Assembly (NCBI RefSeq): GCF_050314555.1 | Contig: NZ_JBNPNH010000002.1 | Span: 1-64,000, forward strand | Reading direction: 5' to 3' | Length of the DNA stretch: 64,000 nucleotides | Source of the DNA: Spyradosoma sp004558035 | Lineage (GTDB): Bacteria; Verrucomicrobiota; Verrucomicrobiia; Opitutales; UBA953 | Shown: one piece after another, positions 1 to 7,697 of the stretch | Layout: every line of letters begins with the position of its first letter | Position numbering within the stretch: the first letter of the stretch is position 1 | The notes under the pieces: model-generated | What the model was told of the DNA's origin: nothing | The model's input: the letters and a program-made list of their open reading frames with translations, nothing else | Database searches by the model: none | Position numbers and translations under genes: made by a program

Positions 1-27
1 GCGGTCTTCGCCCGCGACGAAAGCGCG

Positions 28-56
28 TTGACAGTCGCGGCGTTTTCGGCGAAAAT
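28..56 (+). promoter_or_regulatory. candidate promoter of the pseudopilin cluster
   Basis: TTGACA at 28-33 and GAAAAT at 51-56 are separated by 17 bp, 42 nt before the first pseudopilin start. A short reading frame ends with TGA near 32 and could be the tail of an upstream gene, but too little is present to identify it. Confidence 0.4.
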
Positions 57-98
57 TTCGGCAATAACGTTCTTACCCTCCTTACCAATCCATTCATC

Positions 99-719
99 AT
101 GAAAAAATCATCCAAACGCGGTTTTACCCTCATCGAAATCCTCGTCGTCATCGCGATCATCGGCCTGCTCGCCGCCCTGCTCGTCCCCGTCATCGGCGTG
201 GCGATGAAGAAGGTGCAGATCACGACCATGCGCGGCAAGTACTCCGGCTGGATCACGGCGATCGAGCAGTACAAGTCCGTCTATAATTACTACCCGATTC
301 TGAACAAGGGCGCGACCGTCGGCGACGACGAGCACTACAATCTCGGCCAGGGCGACACCGGGCTGAACTTCGTCAAGGCGCTCTCGGGCCGCGATCCCGA
401 AACGGGCGACAAGCTTTCCAAGGAAGACCAGAAGAGCTTCAACAAGCGCGGCCGCTCCTTCTGCGATTTCTCGCCCGAGGACTTCACGCAGGAAGACGGC
501 ACCGTCGATTACGGCACGCTCTGCGACGTCTTCGGCAACACGAACATTCACGTCGTCATGGACACGGACGACAACAAGCACGTCGTCATTCCCGGCGAAT
601 ACATGCCCGACGACGCGACCGAGGCCGAAACCGACGCGAACGGTCTCATGAAGAACGTCATCATCTTCACGTCCGTGAACGACGGCGAAGACTACGAAAA
701 CGTCTACAGCTGGCGCTGA
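99..719 (+). CDS. type II secretion / type IV pilus-like pseudopilin (GspG-like)
   Basis: This 206-residue protein opens with a class III prepilin signal: a short basic leader (MKKSSKRG) followed by FTLIEILVVIAIIGLLAAL, with Glu at +5 after the cleavage site. A prepilin peptidase would cleave and N-methylate it, and the hydrophobic helix would anchor it in the inner membrane until it joins a pseudopilus. The soluble part is acidic and carries a YKSVYNYYP segment after the helix, typical of GspG-like proteins. It heads four consecutive same-strand pseudopilin genes. The frame stays open to the window edge, but the start at 99 gives a normal leader length. GspG is the best analogy; a verrucomicrobial pseudopilin cassette protein is an alternative. 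Which machine it serves cannot be told from the window. Confidence 0.8.
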   Translation: MKKSSKRGFTLIEILVVIAIIGLLAALLVPVIGVAMKKVQITTMRGKYSGWITAIEQYKSVYNYYPILNKGATVGDDEHYNLGQGDTGLNFVKALSGRDPETGDKLSKEDQKSFNKRGRSFCDFSPEDFTQEDGTVDYGTLCDVFGNTNIHVVMDTDDNKHVVIPGEYMPDDATEAETDANGLMKNVIIFTSVNDGEDYENVYSWR

Positions 720-726
720 TTCCGTT

Positions 727-764
727 CCCGCGCGTTCCCGCCGCGGGAACGCGCGCGTTTTCCC
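727..764 (+). terminator. hairpin built from inverted CGTTCCCG words between two pseudopilin genes
   Basis: GCGCGTTCCCG (730-740) pairs with CGGGAACGCGC (744-754) around a 3-nt loop, followed by a short T stretch. It could be a weak terminator or a 3' stabiliser within the cluster. Confidence 0.4.
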
Positions 765-793
765 CTTCCCCGCAAATCCGTTCCGCCGCCCTC

Positions 794-1537
794 ATGTTGT
801 TCCGCAAGAAAAATTCCCCGCGCGCGCGTTTCCGCCGCGCCTTCACGCTGATCGAGATTCTGACCGTCGTCGCCATCATCGGGCTGATTTCGGTCGTCAT
901 CATCGGGCTGCAGCCCAACAACCCGCACGGCATCGACGACGCCGTCCGGCTCGCGGCGCAGCAGTTCAAGGTCGCCCGCGCGCAGGCGGTGCTGGGGCAC
1001 AATCCGGACCGTGAGCCCGAAACCAACAAGCGCTACAACATCCGCTCGGCGGTGCTCGTGCTCAACGACGAAAACGACGACGAGCGCCACCTGCGCCACA
1101 TGGTCGCGATCGTCGGCGGCACGGACGACGAGAGCAAGACCGACCTGCGCGACTACTACTGGTACTCCGTCGGCGGGAACGCCGGCGTCACGCTGCCGAA
1201 AGGCGTCTTCTTCGTGCCGCCCACGGAATCGGGCATCGAGCACAGCTCGCTCGCGCCGATCGAAGGCGACTACGAAGTCTCGCTCGATCCCTCGCTCGAG
1301 CTCGGCGGCAAGCAGTTCGGCTCCGGCAAGCAGAAATGGTACGCGTATTTCTTCGACTCCAACGGGCAGACCTACATGACCAAGGCGACCTTCATGGTCG
1401 CGGAGGGCGTCTGGATGCCCGGCAACGGCATCCGCTTCGATTCGGACGCCGCCGTCGTCGGCTTCGCCGTCACGCGCAACGGCTCGCTCGTCTTCACGCG
1501 CGACGCGGACGAAACCGAAGCCGCCAACGAGCTTTGA
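794..1537 (+). CDS. pseudopilin, GspH-like
   Basis: The 247-residue product has a 16-residue Arg/Lys-rich leader and then FTLIEILTVVAIIGLISVV, a prepilin N-terminal methylation signal with Glu at +5. The residue before the cleavage point is Ala (RRA/FTLIE) instead of the nearly invariant Gly, which could slow processing. The rest is soluble, with a long charged segment and a beta-rich tail, as in minor pseudopilins such as GspH. It is the second of four pseudopilin genes, 74 bp after the first. It may instead match one of the minor pilin-like proteins of the verrucomicrobial 'Verru_Chthon' cassettes. The role in pseudopilus tip assembly is inferred from family and neighbours. Confidence 0.75.
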   Translation: MLFRKKNSPRARFRRAFTLIEILTVVAIIGLISVVIIGLQPNNPHGIDDAVRLAAQQFKVARAQAVLGHNPDREPETNKRYNIRSAVLVLNDENDDERHLRHMVAIVGGTDDESKTDLRDYYWYSVGGNAGVTLPKGVFFVPPTESGIEHSSLAPIEGDYEVSLDPSLELGGKQFGSGKQKWYAYFFDSNGQTYMTKATFMVAEGVWMPGNGIRFDSDAAVVGFAVTRNGSLVFTRDADETEAANEL

Positions 1538-1592
1538 GGCGTTCCCGCGCCCGCGCCTTCCTCCGAAAAAATCCCTTTCAGAAAAAATCATC

Positions 1593-2336
1593 ATGACCGC
1601 GTTTCCGCAGAAAATCTCCTTGCTCCGCCGCGCCGCCGACCGCGCGCGTTCCCGTCGCCGCCGAGGCTTCAGCCTCGTGGAAGTCCTCCTCGCCGTCGCC
1701 GTGCTCGGCATGGCGATTCTGACCATCGTCGGGCTGCTCAACGCCGCGTTCGAGTCCGTGAGCTCGAACCTGCGCACGAGCCAGGCGCTGACGGTCTATA
1801 CGCGCCTGGACGGCGCGCTCGCCGACGTGCGGGAATTCATTTCCCCCGAGGGGCAGGCGCTCGTCTCCGAAAACGACCTGAAGACGAAGCCCTCGTTCGA
1901 TTACGTGTACGAATGGCTGAACGGCAAGAACGGCACGTCGTGGGACGACGCGCTGTTCGTCGTCTGCTTCAGCCGCCGCGTGAACCCGGATTCCGACGAG
2001 ACGCCGCAGCTCGTCATGCAGGCGATCAAGGCGGATTCGTCGCAGTCGCTCCCGACGAAGGACGACCTCGACTCGATGGATTTCGAAGGCAACGTCTATC
2101 TGGCGCGAGTCTTCGTTTCGCCGGAACTCGAGGGCGCGCGCGTCGAGATGAATTCCCGCGGCGAAGTGCTCTCGCGCACGCACACGCAGGGCGGCACCCT
2201 CCCGAGCTCGCCGGACGCGTACGCGCTCGCCTACCTGCCCGTGACCGTCGAGATCTATCCCTTCGCGGTCGGCAGCTCGCGCCAGTCGGAATCGCAGACG
2301 CCGATTCTCTCGCAGATGCTCGTCATTTCCCGCTGA
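1593..2336 (+). CDS. pseudopilin, GspI/PilV-like
   Basis: This 247-residue protein has an unusually long (about 25 residues) basic leader ending RRRRG, then FSLVEVLLAVAVLGMAILTI. The FSLVE motif followed by a single hydrophobic helix is characteristic of the GspI/PilV branch of minor pseudopilins, which start tip assembly with GspJ and GspK. Upstream in-frame Met codons are absent, so the long leader appears genuine. It lies 55 bp after the GspH-like gene and 21 bp before the GspJ-like gene, so the four are probably co-transcribed. No GspK-like gene or secretion ATPase is visible nearby. Confidence 0.75.
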   Translation: MTAFPQKISLLRRAADRARSRRRRGFSLVEVLLAVAVLGMAILTIVGLLNAAFESVSSNLRTSQALTVYTRLDGALADVREFISPEGQALVSENDLKTKPSFDYVYEWLNGKNGTSWDDALFVVCFSRRVNPDSDETPQLVMQAIKADSSQSLPTKDDLDSMDFEGNVYLARVFVSPELEGARVEMNSRGEVLSRTHTQGGTLPSSPDAYALAYLPVTVEIYPFAVGSSRQSESQTPILSQMLVISR

Positions 2337-2357
2337 ACCCCGGACACCGTTCCCGCC

Positions 2358-3389
2358 ATGAAGAAGATTTCCCGAAACCGCCGAGGCTTCACCCTCGTGG
2401 AACTGATGGTCGCGACGACTATCATGATCATCCTGATCATGTTCGTGACGAACATCGCCGTGAGCATGCTGCGCGCCTACGACAACACCGTCACCGCGCT
2501 CTCGACGAATTCGGACGCGCGCGCCGTGCTCGATCCGCTGGAGAGCGACCTCAATTCCGCCGTCGCCTTCGACGACGCGCACTGCTGGTTCGAAGTCCGC
2601 TACGACCAGGAGAAGGATCTCGGCAATCTCGACGAACAGAACGCGCCGCAGATCATGCTCTTCGCGCGCACGCCCGACCGCACGCGGCGTTCCCGCAGCG
2701 GCTCCGGGAGCACGGAGCTGCCCGGCGAACTCTGCGCCGTCCGCTACGCGCTCGTGCAGAAGTCGCCCTTCGATTCCGCCGCCGCCGACTCCCCGGAAAA
2801 TCTTTCCTACACGGTCTATCGCGCCGTGCTCAACGCCAAGGACACGCTGAACGCCGCCCTGCCCTACGTGCTCGGCTCCGCGGAAAAATCCGGCGACCGC
2901 AACGCGCCCTCCGCCTTTTGGGAATCTTCCGAACAGATCACCGACCCGAGCGACGAAGCCAAATACACGCCCAAGGAATGGGGCACGCGCCTGCAGAACT
3001 TCCTGCAGGACGGCGTCGTGGACGTCTCGCTCGTCTTCTGGTACGACGACTTCGAGGACGGCAAGCGCAAGATCGCCGTCGTGAACAATCCCAAACTCGT
3101 CTCGCGGCTGAACGACGTGTATCCGAACCGCGACGTCACGACCTTCTCGAAATCGATCTGCGCGGGCGCGGGAAAGATCGTCTTCGACGACAATTTCAAC
3201 GGCGCGAAGTCCGCCGCGCTGCGCTCCGTGGAAGTCTCCGTCACCGTGCTCGGCGAAGAAGGCAAGTCCAAGCTTCTCGGCAGGCAGCTGCAGAGCAATT
3301 CCGGCAAGCTCGAAGGCGAGAAGTTCCTCGAAGTGCTCCGCGAGAACGGCACGACATTCCAGCGCACGCTCTCGCTCTTCTCGAAGTGA
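2358..3389 (+). CDS. pseudopilin, GspJ/PilW-like
   Basis: The 343-residue product begins MKKISRNRRG, then FTLVELMVATTIMIILIMFV, a canonical prepilin signal. It continues with a helix and the segment DARAVLDPLESDLNSAV, typical of GspJ/PilW-type proteins. The long soluble domain ends in a basic, coil-like tail. It is the last of the four pseudopilin genes; the next gene, ruvX, starts 31 bp later and is functionally unrelated. GspJ-type proteins sit at the pseudopilus tip; that role here is inferred. The 'Verru_Chthon cassette protein C' family is an equally good family name and would be decided by a profile search. Confidence 0.75.
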   Translation: MKKISRNRRGFTLVELMVATTIMIILIMFVTNIAVSMLRAYDNTVTALSTNSDARAVLDPLESDLNSAVAFDDAHCWFEVRYDQEKDLGNLDEQNAPQIMLFARTPDRTRRSRSGSGSTELPGELCAVRYALVQKSPFDSAAADSPENLSYTVYRAVLNAKDTLNAALPYVLGSAEKSGDRNAPSAFWESSEQITDPSDEAKYTPKEWGTRLQNFLQDGVVDVSLVFWYDDFEDGKRKIAVVNNPKLVSRLNDVYPNRDVTTFSKSICAGAGKIVFDDNFNGAKSAALRSVEVSVTVLGEEGKSKLLGRQLQSNSGKLEGEKFLEVLRENGTTFQRTLSLFSK

Positions 3390-3420
3390 GGCGTTCCCGC
3401 GCACGAAGACGCGCACCGCG

Positions 3421-3903
3421 ATGAGCCGCAATTTTCTCGCAATCGACTACGGTTCCCGCCGCATCGGGCTCGCGCACGGCGACGACGAGCTCGGCATCGC
3501 CATGCCCGTTCCCGCCGCGACCGAAGCCGACGAGGCGGAGCGCCTCGAACACGTCGCGCGCGAAATCCGTATCCGGAAAATCACGACGCTCGTCGTCGGC
3601 TATCCCGTGAACATGGACGGCACCTGCGGCTACAAGACGCGCGAGGTGGACGCCTTCATCGCCGAGCTCGAAAAACGCTTCGCCCTGCCCGTCGTCCGCG
3701 TGGACGAAACGCTCTCCAGCTACGAGGCGGAATCCCGCATGAGCGCGAAGCGCAAAGGCGGGAACGACGCGCGCGCGCGCAAGGCGCACCGCCGCACCGG
3801 CGAAATCGATTCCCGCGCCGCCGCCGTGATTCTGCAGGACTACTTCAATGCTTCCGGCGTCGGCGGGAACGCGTTCCCGTCGGAGCCGGATCTTCTTCTT
3901 TGA
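3421..3903 (+). CDS. ruvX: RuvX/YqgF, putative Holliday junction resolvase or pre-16S rRNA nuclease
   Basis: This 160-residue protein has the RNase H-like fold signature of YqgF proteins: LAIDYGSRRIGLA near the N-terminus with the first catalytic Asp, VVGYPVNMDG in the middle, and VDETLSS near residue 100. The length is slightly above the usual 135-150, from a short non-conserved C-terminal tail. Family members process the 5' end of 16S rRNA and have been proposed to resolve Holliday junctions. It follows the pseudopilin cluster by 31 bp and precedes truA by 4 bp, so it is probably in an operon with truA. Confidence 0.9.
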   Translation: MSRNFLAIDYGSRRIGLAHGDDELGIAMPVPAATEADEAERLEHVAREIRIRKITTLVVGYPVNMDGTCGYKTREVDAFIAELEKRFALPVVRVDETLSSYEAESRMSAKRKGGNDARARKAHRRTGEIDSRAAAVILQDYFNASGVGGNAFPSEPDLLL

Positions 3904-3907
3904 CGCG

Positions 3908-4753
3908 ATGAGCGACGGAAAGCACGCAGTCCAGCGCCCGCGGCGCGTCACCGGCTCGGCGCGTCCCGCCGTTCCCGTGAAGCGCGAAATCTTCAACGCG
4001 ATTCCGCCCGGCATGACGCGCTACCGCTGTCTCGTCGCCTACGACGGCACGGATTTCCACGGTTGGCAGAGCCAGGCGTGCGGGCTCGCGGTGCAGGATT
4101 TTCTCGAAAAGCGCATCGCGCAGATCGTCCGCGAACCCGTGCGCGTGCACGGCAGCGGCCGCACGGACTCCGGCGTCCACGCCAAGGCGCAGTGCTTTCA
4201 TTTCGACACGCATTGGAACTATCCGGCGGAGACGCTCCTGCGCGCCCTGCACTGCGGACTGCCCGCGGGCATCCACGTCTATCGCGCGACGAAGGCGAAG
4301 GACGGCTTCCACGCCCGCTTTTCCGCCAAAGGGAAACGCTACCGCTACCGCATTTTTCAGGGCTTCGCCTCGCCCTTCGACGCGCGCTACTGTTGGGGGC
4401 TCGGCGACAAGACGCTCGACGTTCCCGCGATGGAACGCGCCGCGAAACTCCTGCTCGGCGTGCACGATTTTTCCGCGTTCGGCGCGACGCACGCCTCCGC
4501 CGAACGCGAAAACCCGGTGAAGGACCTGCGGCGGCTCGACGTGACCGCGCGCGGGAAAAACGTCTTCGTCACGACCGAAGCGAGCGGCTACCTCTACAAG
4601 ATGGTGCGCCGCCTCGTCGGCGGGCTCGTCCGCGTCGGCCTCGGCAAATGGACGCCGGAGGAGCTGCTCGCCTACCGCGACGCGAAGATCTGCGACGCGC
4701 GCATCACGACCGCCCCCGCCCGCGGCCTCTTCATGGAAAAAGTCTTTTATTAG
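3908..4753 (+). CDS. truA: tRNA pseudouridine synthase A
   Basis: TruA converts uridines 38-40 of the tRNA anticodon stem to pseudouridine. The protein shows the family start region RYRCLVAYDGTDFHGWQ, the catalytic Asp in GSGRTDSGVHA, and the C-terminal YKMVRRLVGGLVRVG block. I chose the ATG at 3908, 4 bp after ruvX. Family alignment would equally allow the ATG at 4013 (MTRYRC), giving 246 residues, because the intervening 35 residues are low-complexity and not conserved. No Shine-Dalgarno sequence supports either start. The function call is firm; only the start is uncertain. Confidence 0.9.
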   Translation: MSDGKHAVQRPRRVTGSARPAVPVKREIFNAIPPGMTRYRCLVAYDGTDFHGWQSQACGLAVQDFLEKRIAQIVREPVRVHGSGRTDSGVHAKAQCFHFDTHWNYPAETLLRALHCGLPAGIHVYRATKAKDGFHARFSAKGKRYRYRIFQGFASPFDARYCWGLGDKTLDVPAMERAAKLLLGVHDFSAFGATHASAERENPVKDLRRLDVTARGKNVFVTTEASGYLYKMVRRLVGGLVRVGLGKWTPEELLAYRDAKICDARITTAPARGLFMEKVFY

Positions 4754-4836
4754 ATCTGAGCGGCCGCACCGAGAAAACGGAGGGCCTCGAGACGTTCCCG
4801 CGGGAACGCGACGCGGAAATTTTCGCGTTTTCGCCG

Positions 4837-4865
4837 TTGCGCGACGCGCGCGGCGGGGGCAAAAT
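4837..4865 (+). promoter_or_regulatory. candidate promoter of the RidA-family gene
   Basis: TTGCGC (4837-4842) and CAAAAT (4860-4865) are exactly 17 bp apart. Only 11 nt separate the -10 box from the ATG at 4877, so the leader would be about 5 nt. Confidence 0.55.
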
Positions 4866-4876
4866 CTTCCGCTCTT

Positions 4877-5341
4877 ATGACCATCGAAGAAAAAATTTCC
4901 GAACTCGGTCTCACCCTCCCGCAGCCTCCGGCGCCCGCCGGAGCCTACGTTCCCGCGGTGCGGACCGGCAACCTGCTTTTCCTTTCGGGAACGCTCCCCA
5001 TGGCGGAAGGCAAGCTCACGCACACGGGCATGATCGGCTCCGCGCCGGAAAAGGACGTCGCCTACGGCTACGCGGCGGCGCGCCAGTGCGCGCTGGCGGC
5101 GCTCGCCAACGCGAAGGCGCATCTCGGCTCGCTCGACAAGGTGAAGCGCGTCGTCAACGTCAACGGCTTCGTCTACGCGCCGGAAGGCTTCGCGGACGCG
5201 CCGAAGGTCATCAACGGAGCCTCGGAGCTCTTCCTCGCCCTCTTCGGCGAGAACGGCAAGCACGCCCGCGCGGCGGTCGCCCTCGGCGGCGTGCCGCTCC
5301 ACGCGACGGCGGAAGTGCAGGTCGTCCTCGAAGTCGAGTGA
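4877..5341 (+). CDS. RidA/YjgF-YER057c-UK114 family protein
   Basis: A 154-residue protein of the RidA superfamily. Recognisable blocks are GAYVPAVRTGNLLFLSGTLP near the N-terminus, a central LGSLDKVKRVVNVNGFV, and a C-terminal HARAAVALGGVPLHATAEV. RidA proteins hydrolyse reactive 2-aminoacrylate and related imines released by PLP enzymes. The roughly 150-residue subfamily with an N-terminal helix (IEEKISELGL) is less well characterised than the archetypal 128-residue RidA, so the exact substrate is uncertain. It has its own promoter-like sequence and lies 19 bp before the deaminase gene. Confidence 0.85.
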   Translation: MTIEEKISELGLTLPQPPAPAGAYVPAVRTGNLLFLSGTLPMAEGKLTHTGMIGSAPEKDVAYGYAAARQCALAALANAKAHLGSLDKVKRVVNVNGFVYAPEGFADAPKVINGASELFLALFGENGKHARAAVALGGVPLHATAEVQVVLEVE

Positions 5342-5360
5342 GGTTTCTCGCGGCGTCGCC

Positions 5361-5846
5361 ATGGAAGGTTTCGTCGAAGAACTGGAACGGCTCGTCGCGG
5401 GCGTCGGGCGTCCCTCGTGGGACGCCTACTTCGCGGCGATGGCGGTGCTGATCGCGTCGCGCTCGGCGTGCGAACGTCTGCACGTCGGCTGCGTGCTCGT
5501 CTCCGCGGGAACGCATCCGAACCGCGTCATCGCCGCCGGCTACAACGGCTTTCTGCCCGGCGCGCCGCATTGTTCCTGCGTCCGCGACGGACACGAACAG
5601 GCGACCGTGCACGCCGAGCAGAACGCGATCGCGGACGCCGCCAAGCGCGGCGTTTCCGTGATGGGCGCGACCGTTTACGTCACGCATTTCCCGTGCGTGA
5701 ACTGCGCGAAGATTCTGGCTTCGGCGGGCGTCGGCGTCGTGAAGTACATTCACGATTACCGCAACGACCCGCTGGTCCCGCAGCTGCTCGCCGACGCGAA
5801 GATCCGCGTCGAAAAGCTGAACCTCGCCGTCGCAGGCGAGGCGTGA
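5361..5846 (+). CDS. dCMP deaminase family protein
   Basis: This 161-residue cytidine/deoxycytidylate deaminase has both zinc signatures: HAEQNA at residues 84-89, where His binds zinc and Glu is catalytic, and PCVNCAK at 111-117, where two Cys bind zinc. The N-terminal SWDAYFAAMAVLIASRSACER and the GYNGFLPGAPHC substrate loop match deoxycytidylate deaminases, which make dUMP for thymidylate synthesis. The family includes Bacillus ComEB, which lies in a competence operon but is not known to be a DNA-uptake component. It sits between the RidA gene and yqgE with short gaps, consistent with an operon. Confidence 0.88.
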   Translation: MEGFVEELERLVAGVGRPSWDAYFAAMAVLIASRSACERLHVGCVLVSAGTHPNRVIAAGYNGFLPGAPHCSCVRDGHEQATVHAEQNAIADAAKRGVSVMGATVYVTHFPCVNCAKILASAGVGVVKYIHDYRNDPLVPQLLADAKIRVEKLNLAVAGEA

Positions 5847-5856
5847 TTTTCCCGCG

Positions 5857-6423
5857 ATGGCGAATCCGGAAGAGGCGACGATTCACGACAAGGTGCGCGG
5901 CAATTTTCTGTTGGCGCGCCTCGGCGTGAAGGGAATTTTCGAGCGCTCCGTCGTCTGGATTTCGCGTTTTTCCCACGACGAAGGCGCGCAGGGACTGATC
6001 CTCAACGCGCCCATGCGGCGGATGCTGGGCGAATGCTCGCCGTCGTTCACGGGAACGCCGCTCGCGCGGATTCCGATGCACGTCGGCGGTCCCGTCGGGG
6101 CGGCGGGGCTGACGCTGCTCGCCTGTATCCGCAATCCCATTACGGGCGGACGCGTCGTGCAGCTGGGACTTTCTCCCGACCGCGTGCGCGAGCTCGCCGG
6201 CGATCCCGCGGCGCGCCTCTTCGCGTTCGCGGGAACGTCCGGCTGGGCGCCGCGTCAGCTCGAAGACGAGCTCGCTTCGGGAACGTGGCTGCCCGTCCGC
6301 GCGGACTTCGACGCGTGGTGCGAATCCGCCGAGCCCGATCTGTGGCGCCGCCTCGCGGAAAAGAGCCACCGCCTCGAAGCGCGCCTCATGACCCGCGCTC
6401 CCCGAGATCTCTCCGACAATTGA
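5857..6423 (+). CDS. YqgE/AlgH family protein
   Basis: The 188-residue product matches the YqgE/AlgH (DUF179) family: GNFLLARLGVKGIFERSVVWI at the N-terminus, GAQGLILNAPM, a central HVGGPV, and FAGTSGWAPRQLEDEL near the C-terminus, equivalent to the family's GxSGWxPGQLExE block. The biochemical function of the family is unknown; some members are linked to alginate regulation or encoded beside YqgF. Here ruvX (YqgF) is only four genes upstream. Gene spacing from the deaminase is 10 bp. The N-terminus carries about 15 extra residues relative to short family members. Confidence 0.88.
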   Translation: MANPEEATIHDKVRGNFLLARLGVKGIFERSVVWISRFSHDEGAQGLILNAPMRRMLGECSPSFTGTPLARIPMHVGGPVGAAGLTLLACIRNPITGGRVVQLGLSPDRVRELAGDPAARLFAFAGTSGWAPRQLEDELASGTWLPVRADFDAWCESAEPDLWRRLAEKSHRLEARLMTRAPRDLSDN

Positions 6424-6518
6424 GCCGCCAACTTCGTCCGTTTCCGCGCCGAAACGTATCCTTGAGCTCCTCCATCTCCGGAAGCGAATACTTCGTTCGG
6501 TCGTTTTCGGACGCGGAT

Positions 6519-6880
6519 TTATGACGTTGACGGGAACGTTTTTGAAGTCCCTAATTTTTTTGAAAGCTGTTTGAAGCTCACTCCAAGGTTGCGGAAATCG
6601 GTGCCGCGATTGGAAATGAACTCAAGCAGCTTTTCTTCGTTTTTGTAGGCGAGAAGCCCGTCGGAAATCCGGAAAGACGGCTCCTCGTTCTCGTCCACGA
6701 TTTCCTGCGGCTTTCCAGATAGGCGTTGACGTTCTCCGCCTCCTGTGCGACCTTTTCTTTGCCGTCGGTAGTGTGGATGCTGACTGGTTCGTCCAGCCCT
6801 CCAATTTCCCTTCGCTGGGAACGTGCCGACGGCTTTTTTATTTCCTGAAGCTCCAGGTGATGACGCGGAAGACTGAACAC
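6519..6880 (-). pseudogene. frameshifted remnant of an unrecognised gene
   Basis: Reading the minus strand from about 6880, one frame gives a sensible stretch (SIHTTDGKEKVAQEAENV, then NAYLE) that turns into Arg/Ser-rich nonsense near 6715. From the same point another frame reads KPQEIVDENEEPSFRISDGL and continues with LLEFISNRGTDFRNLGVSF to a TAA at 6519-6521. The join looks like a single frameshift around 6705-6722. I do not recognise the family. The lower GC content and the orphan fragment at 6430-6519 suggest decay of a horizontally acquired gene, for example from a mobile or defence island, but that origin is speculation. Confidence 0.5.
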
Positions 6881-6919
6881 CTTCGCCGTGCGGATTTTCG
6901 GCGCGGGCGCACTTTCAAT

Positions 6920-6949
6920 TTGCGGGAAGGCGGGCGCTTCGGCTATGAT
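6920..6949 (+). promoter_or_regulatory. candidate plsY promoter
   Basis: TTGCGG (6920-6925) and TATGAT (6944-6949) are 18 bp apart. The -10 box lies 20 nt before the plsY ATG, followed by an AT-rich leader without Shine-Dalgarno. Confidence 0.5.
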
Positions 6950-6969
6950 GCGCGTTTTAATTTTTCGAC

Positions 6970-7641
6970 ATGGAAATCCTCCCTACAGTCCTCATCGCCT
7001 CCGCCGCCGCGCTCGTCGGTTACGTTCTCGGCTCGATCCCGTTCGCGGTGATCGTCGCGAAGCGCCACGGCGTGGACATTCTGCACGCCGGCAGCGGCAA
7101 TCCCGGCGCGACCAACGTCAAGCGCACCTGCGGCAAGGCGGCGGGCAATCTCGTGTTCTTCCTCGACATGTTCAAGGGCTTTCTCGCGGCGTTCCTGCCG
7201 TGGATCGCGCTCAGCCCGATTTCGGTCGTTCCGGAGCAGCAGGACGCCTGGCCGCACGTGATCGCGATCGCGCAGCTCTGCGGCTTCGCGGGAGCGCTGC
7301 TCGGGCACTGCTTCTCGATGTTCCTGAAGTTCAAGGGCGGCAAGGGCGTCTCGACGACGATCGGCGGGCTGCTCGGCGCGATGCCGATCGCGGTGCTCGT
7401 CGGGCTCGTCGTCTGGCTCGCGGTGTATTTCCCGACGCGCATCGTCGCGATCGCGTCGATGGTGTTCGGGCTCTCGCTGCCGCTCACGTCGATGATTCTC
7501 GCCAAGGCGTTCCCGCAGCTCGGCTACACGACGATTCACGTCGGCTTCTGCCTCGTCGTGGCGATCTTCATCATCATCATGCACCGTTCGAACATCGCCC
7601 GCCTGATGCGCGGCGAAGAAAACTCGTTCAAGAAGAAATGA
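6970..7641 (+). CDS. plsY: glycerol-3-phosphate acyltransferase PlsY
   Basis: PlsY is an inner-membrane enzyme that transfers an acyl group from acyl-phosphate to glycerol-3-phosphate, the first step of phospholipid synthesis. The 223-residue protein shows the three conserved cytoplasmic motifs: GSIPFAVIVAK, GSGNPGATNVKRT, and GHCFSMFLKFKGGKGVSTTIG, together with several hydrophobic segments. Length is at the upper end for the family (about 200-220). It stands alone between the remnant region and the homoserine dehydrogenase gene, which appears to have its own promoter. Confidence 0.95.
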   Translation: MEILPTVLIASAAALVGYVLGSIPFAVIVAKRHGVDILHAGSGNPGATNVKRTCGKAAGNLVFFLDMFKGFLAAFLPWIALSPISVVPEQQDAWPHVIAIAQLCGFAGALLGHCFSMFLKFKGGKGVSTTIGGLLGAMPIAVLVGLVVWLAVYFPTRIVAIASMVFGLSLPLTSMILAKAFPQLGYTTIHVGFCLVVAIFIIIMHRSNIARLMRGEENSFKKK

Positions 7642-7647
7642 CCGCGC

Positions 7648-7676
7648 GTTCCCGCAGGCGCGCACGCAGTTAAAAT
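7648..7676 (+). promoter_or_regulatory. candidate promoter of homoserine dehydrogenase
   Basis: TAAAAT (7671-7676) is a good -10 box 21 nt before the ATG. The position 17 bp upstream is occupied by GTTCCC, part of the iterated word, in place of a recognisable -35 box. Confidence 0.35.
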
Positions 7677-7697
7677 TCAATTACAAAAATTTTTAAG

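Larger units (their letters stand above)
6424..6969. other. intergenic region holding a gene remnant and the plsY promoter
   Basis: No intact gene is supported in these 546 bases. The region is less GC-rich than its surroundings. It contains a frameshifted minus-strand remnant (6519-6880), a further minus-strand stretch at about 6430-6519 that reads plausibly (KYSLPEMEELKDTF) but is cut from the rest by the TAA at 6519, and the plsY promoter at its right end. Confidence 0.6.
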
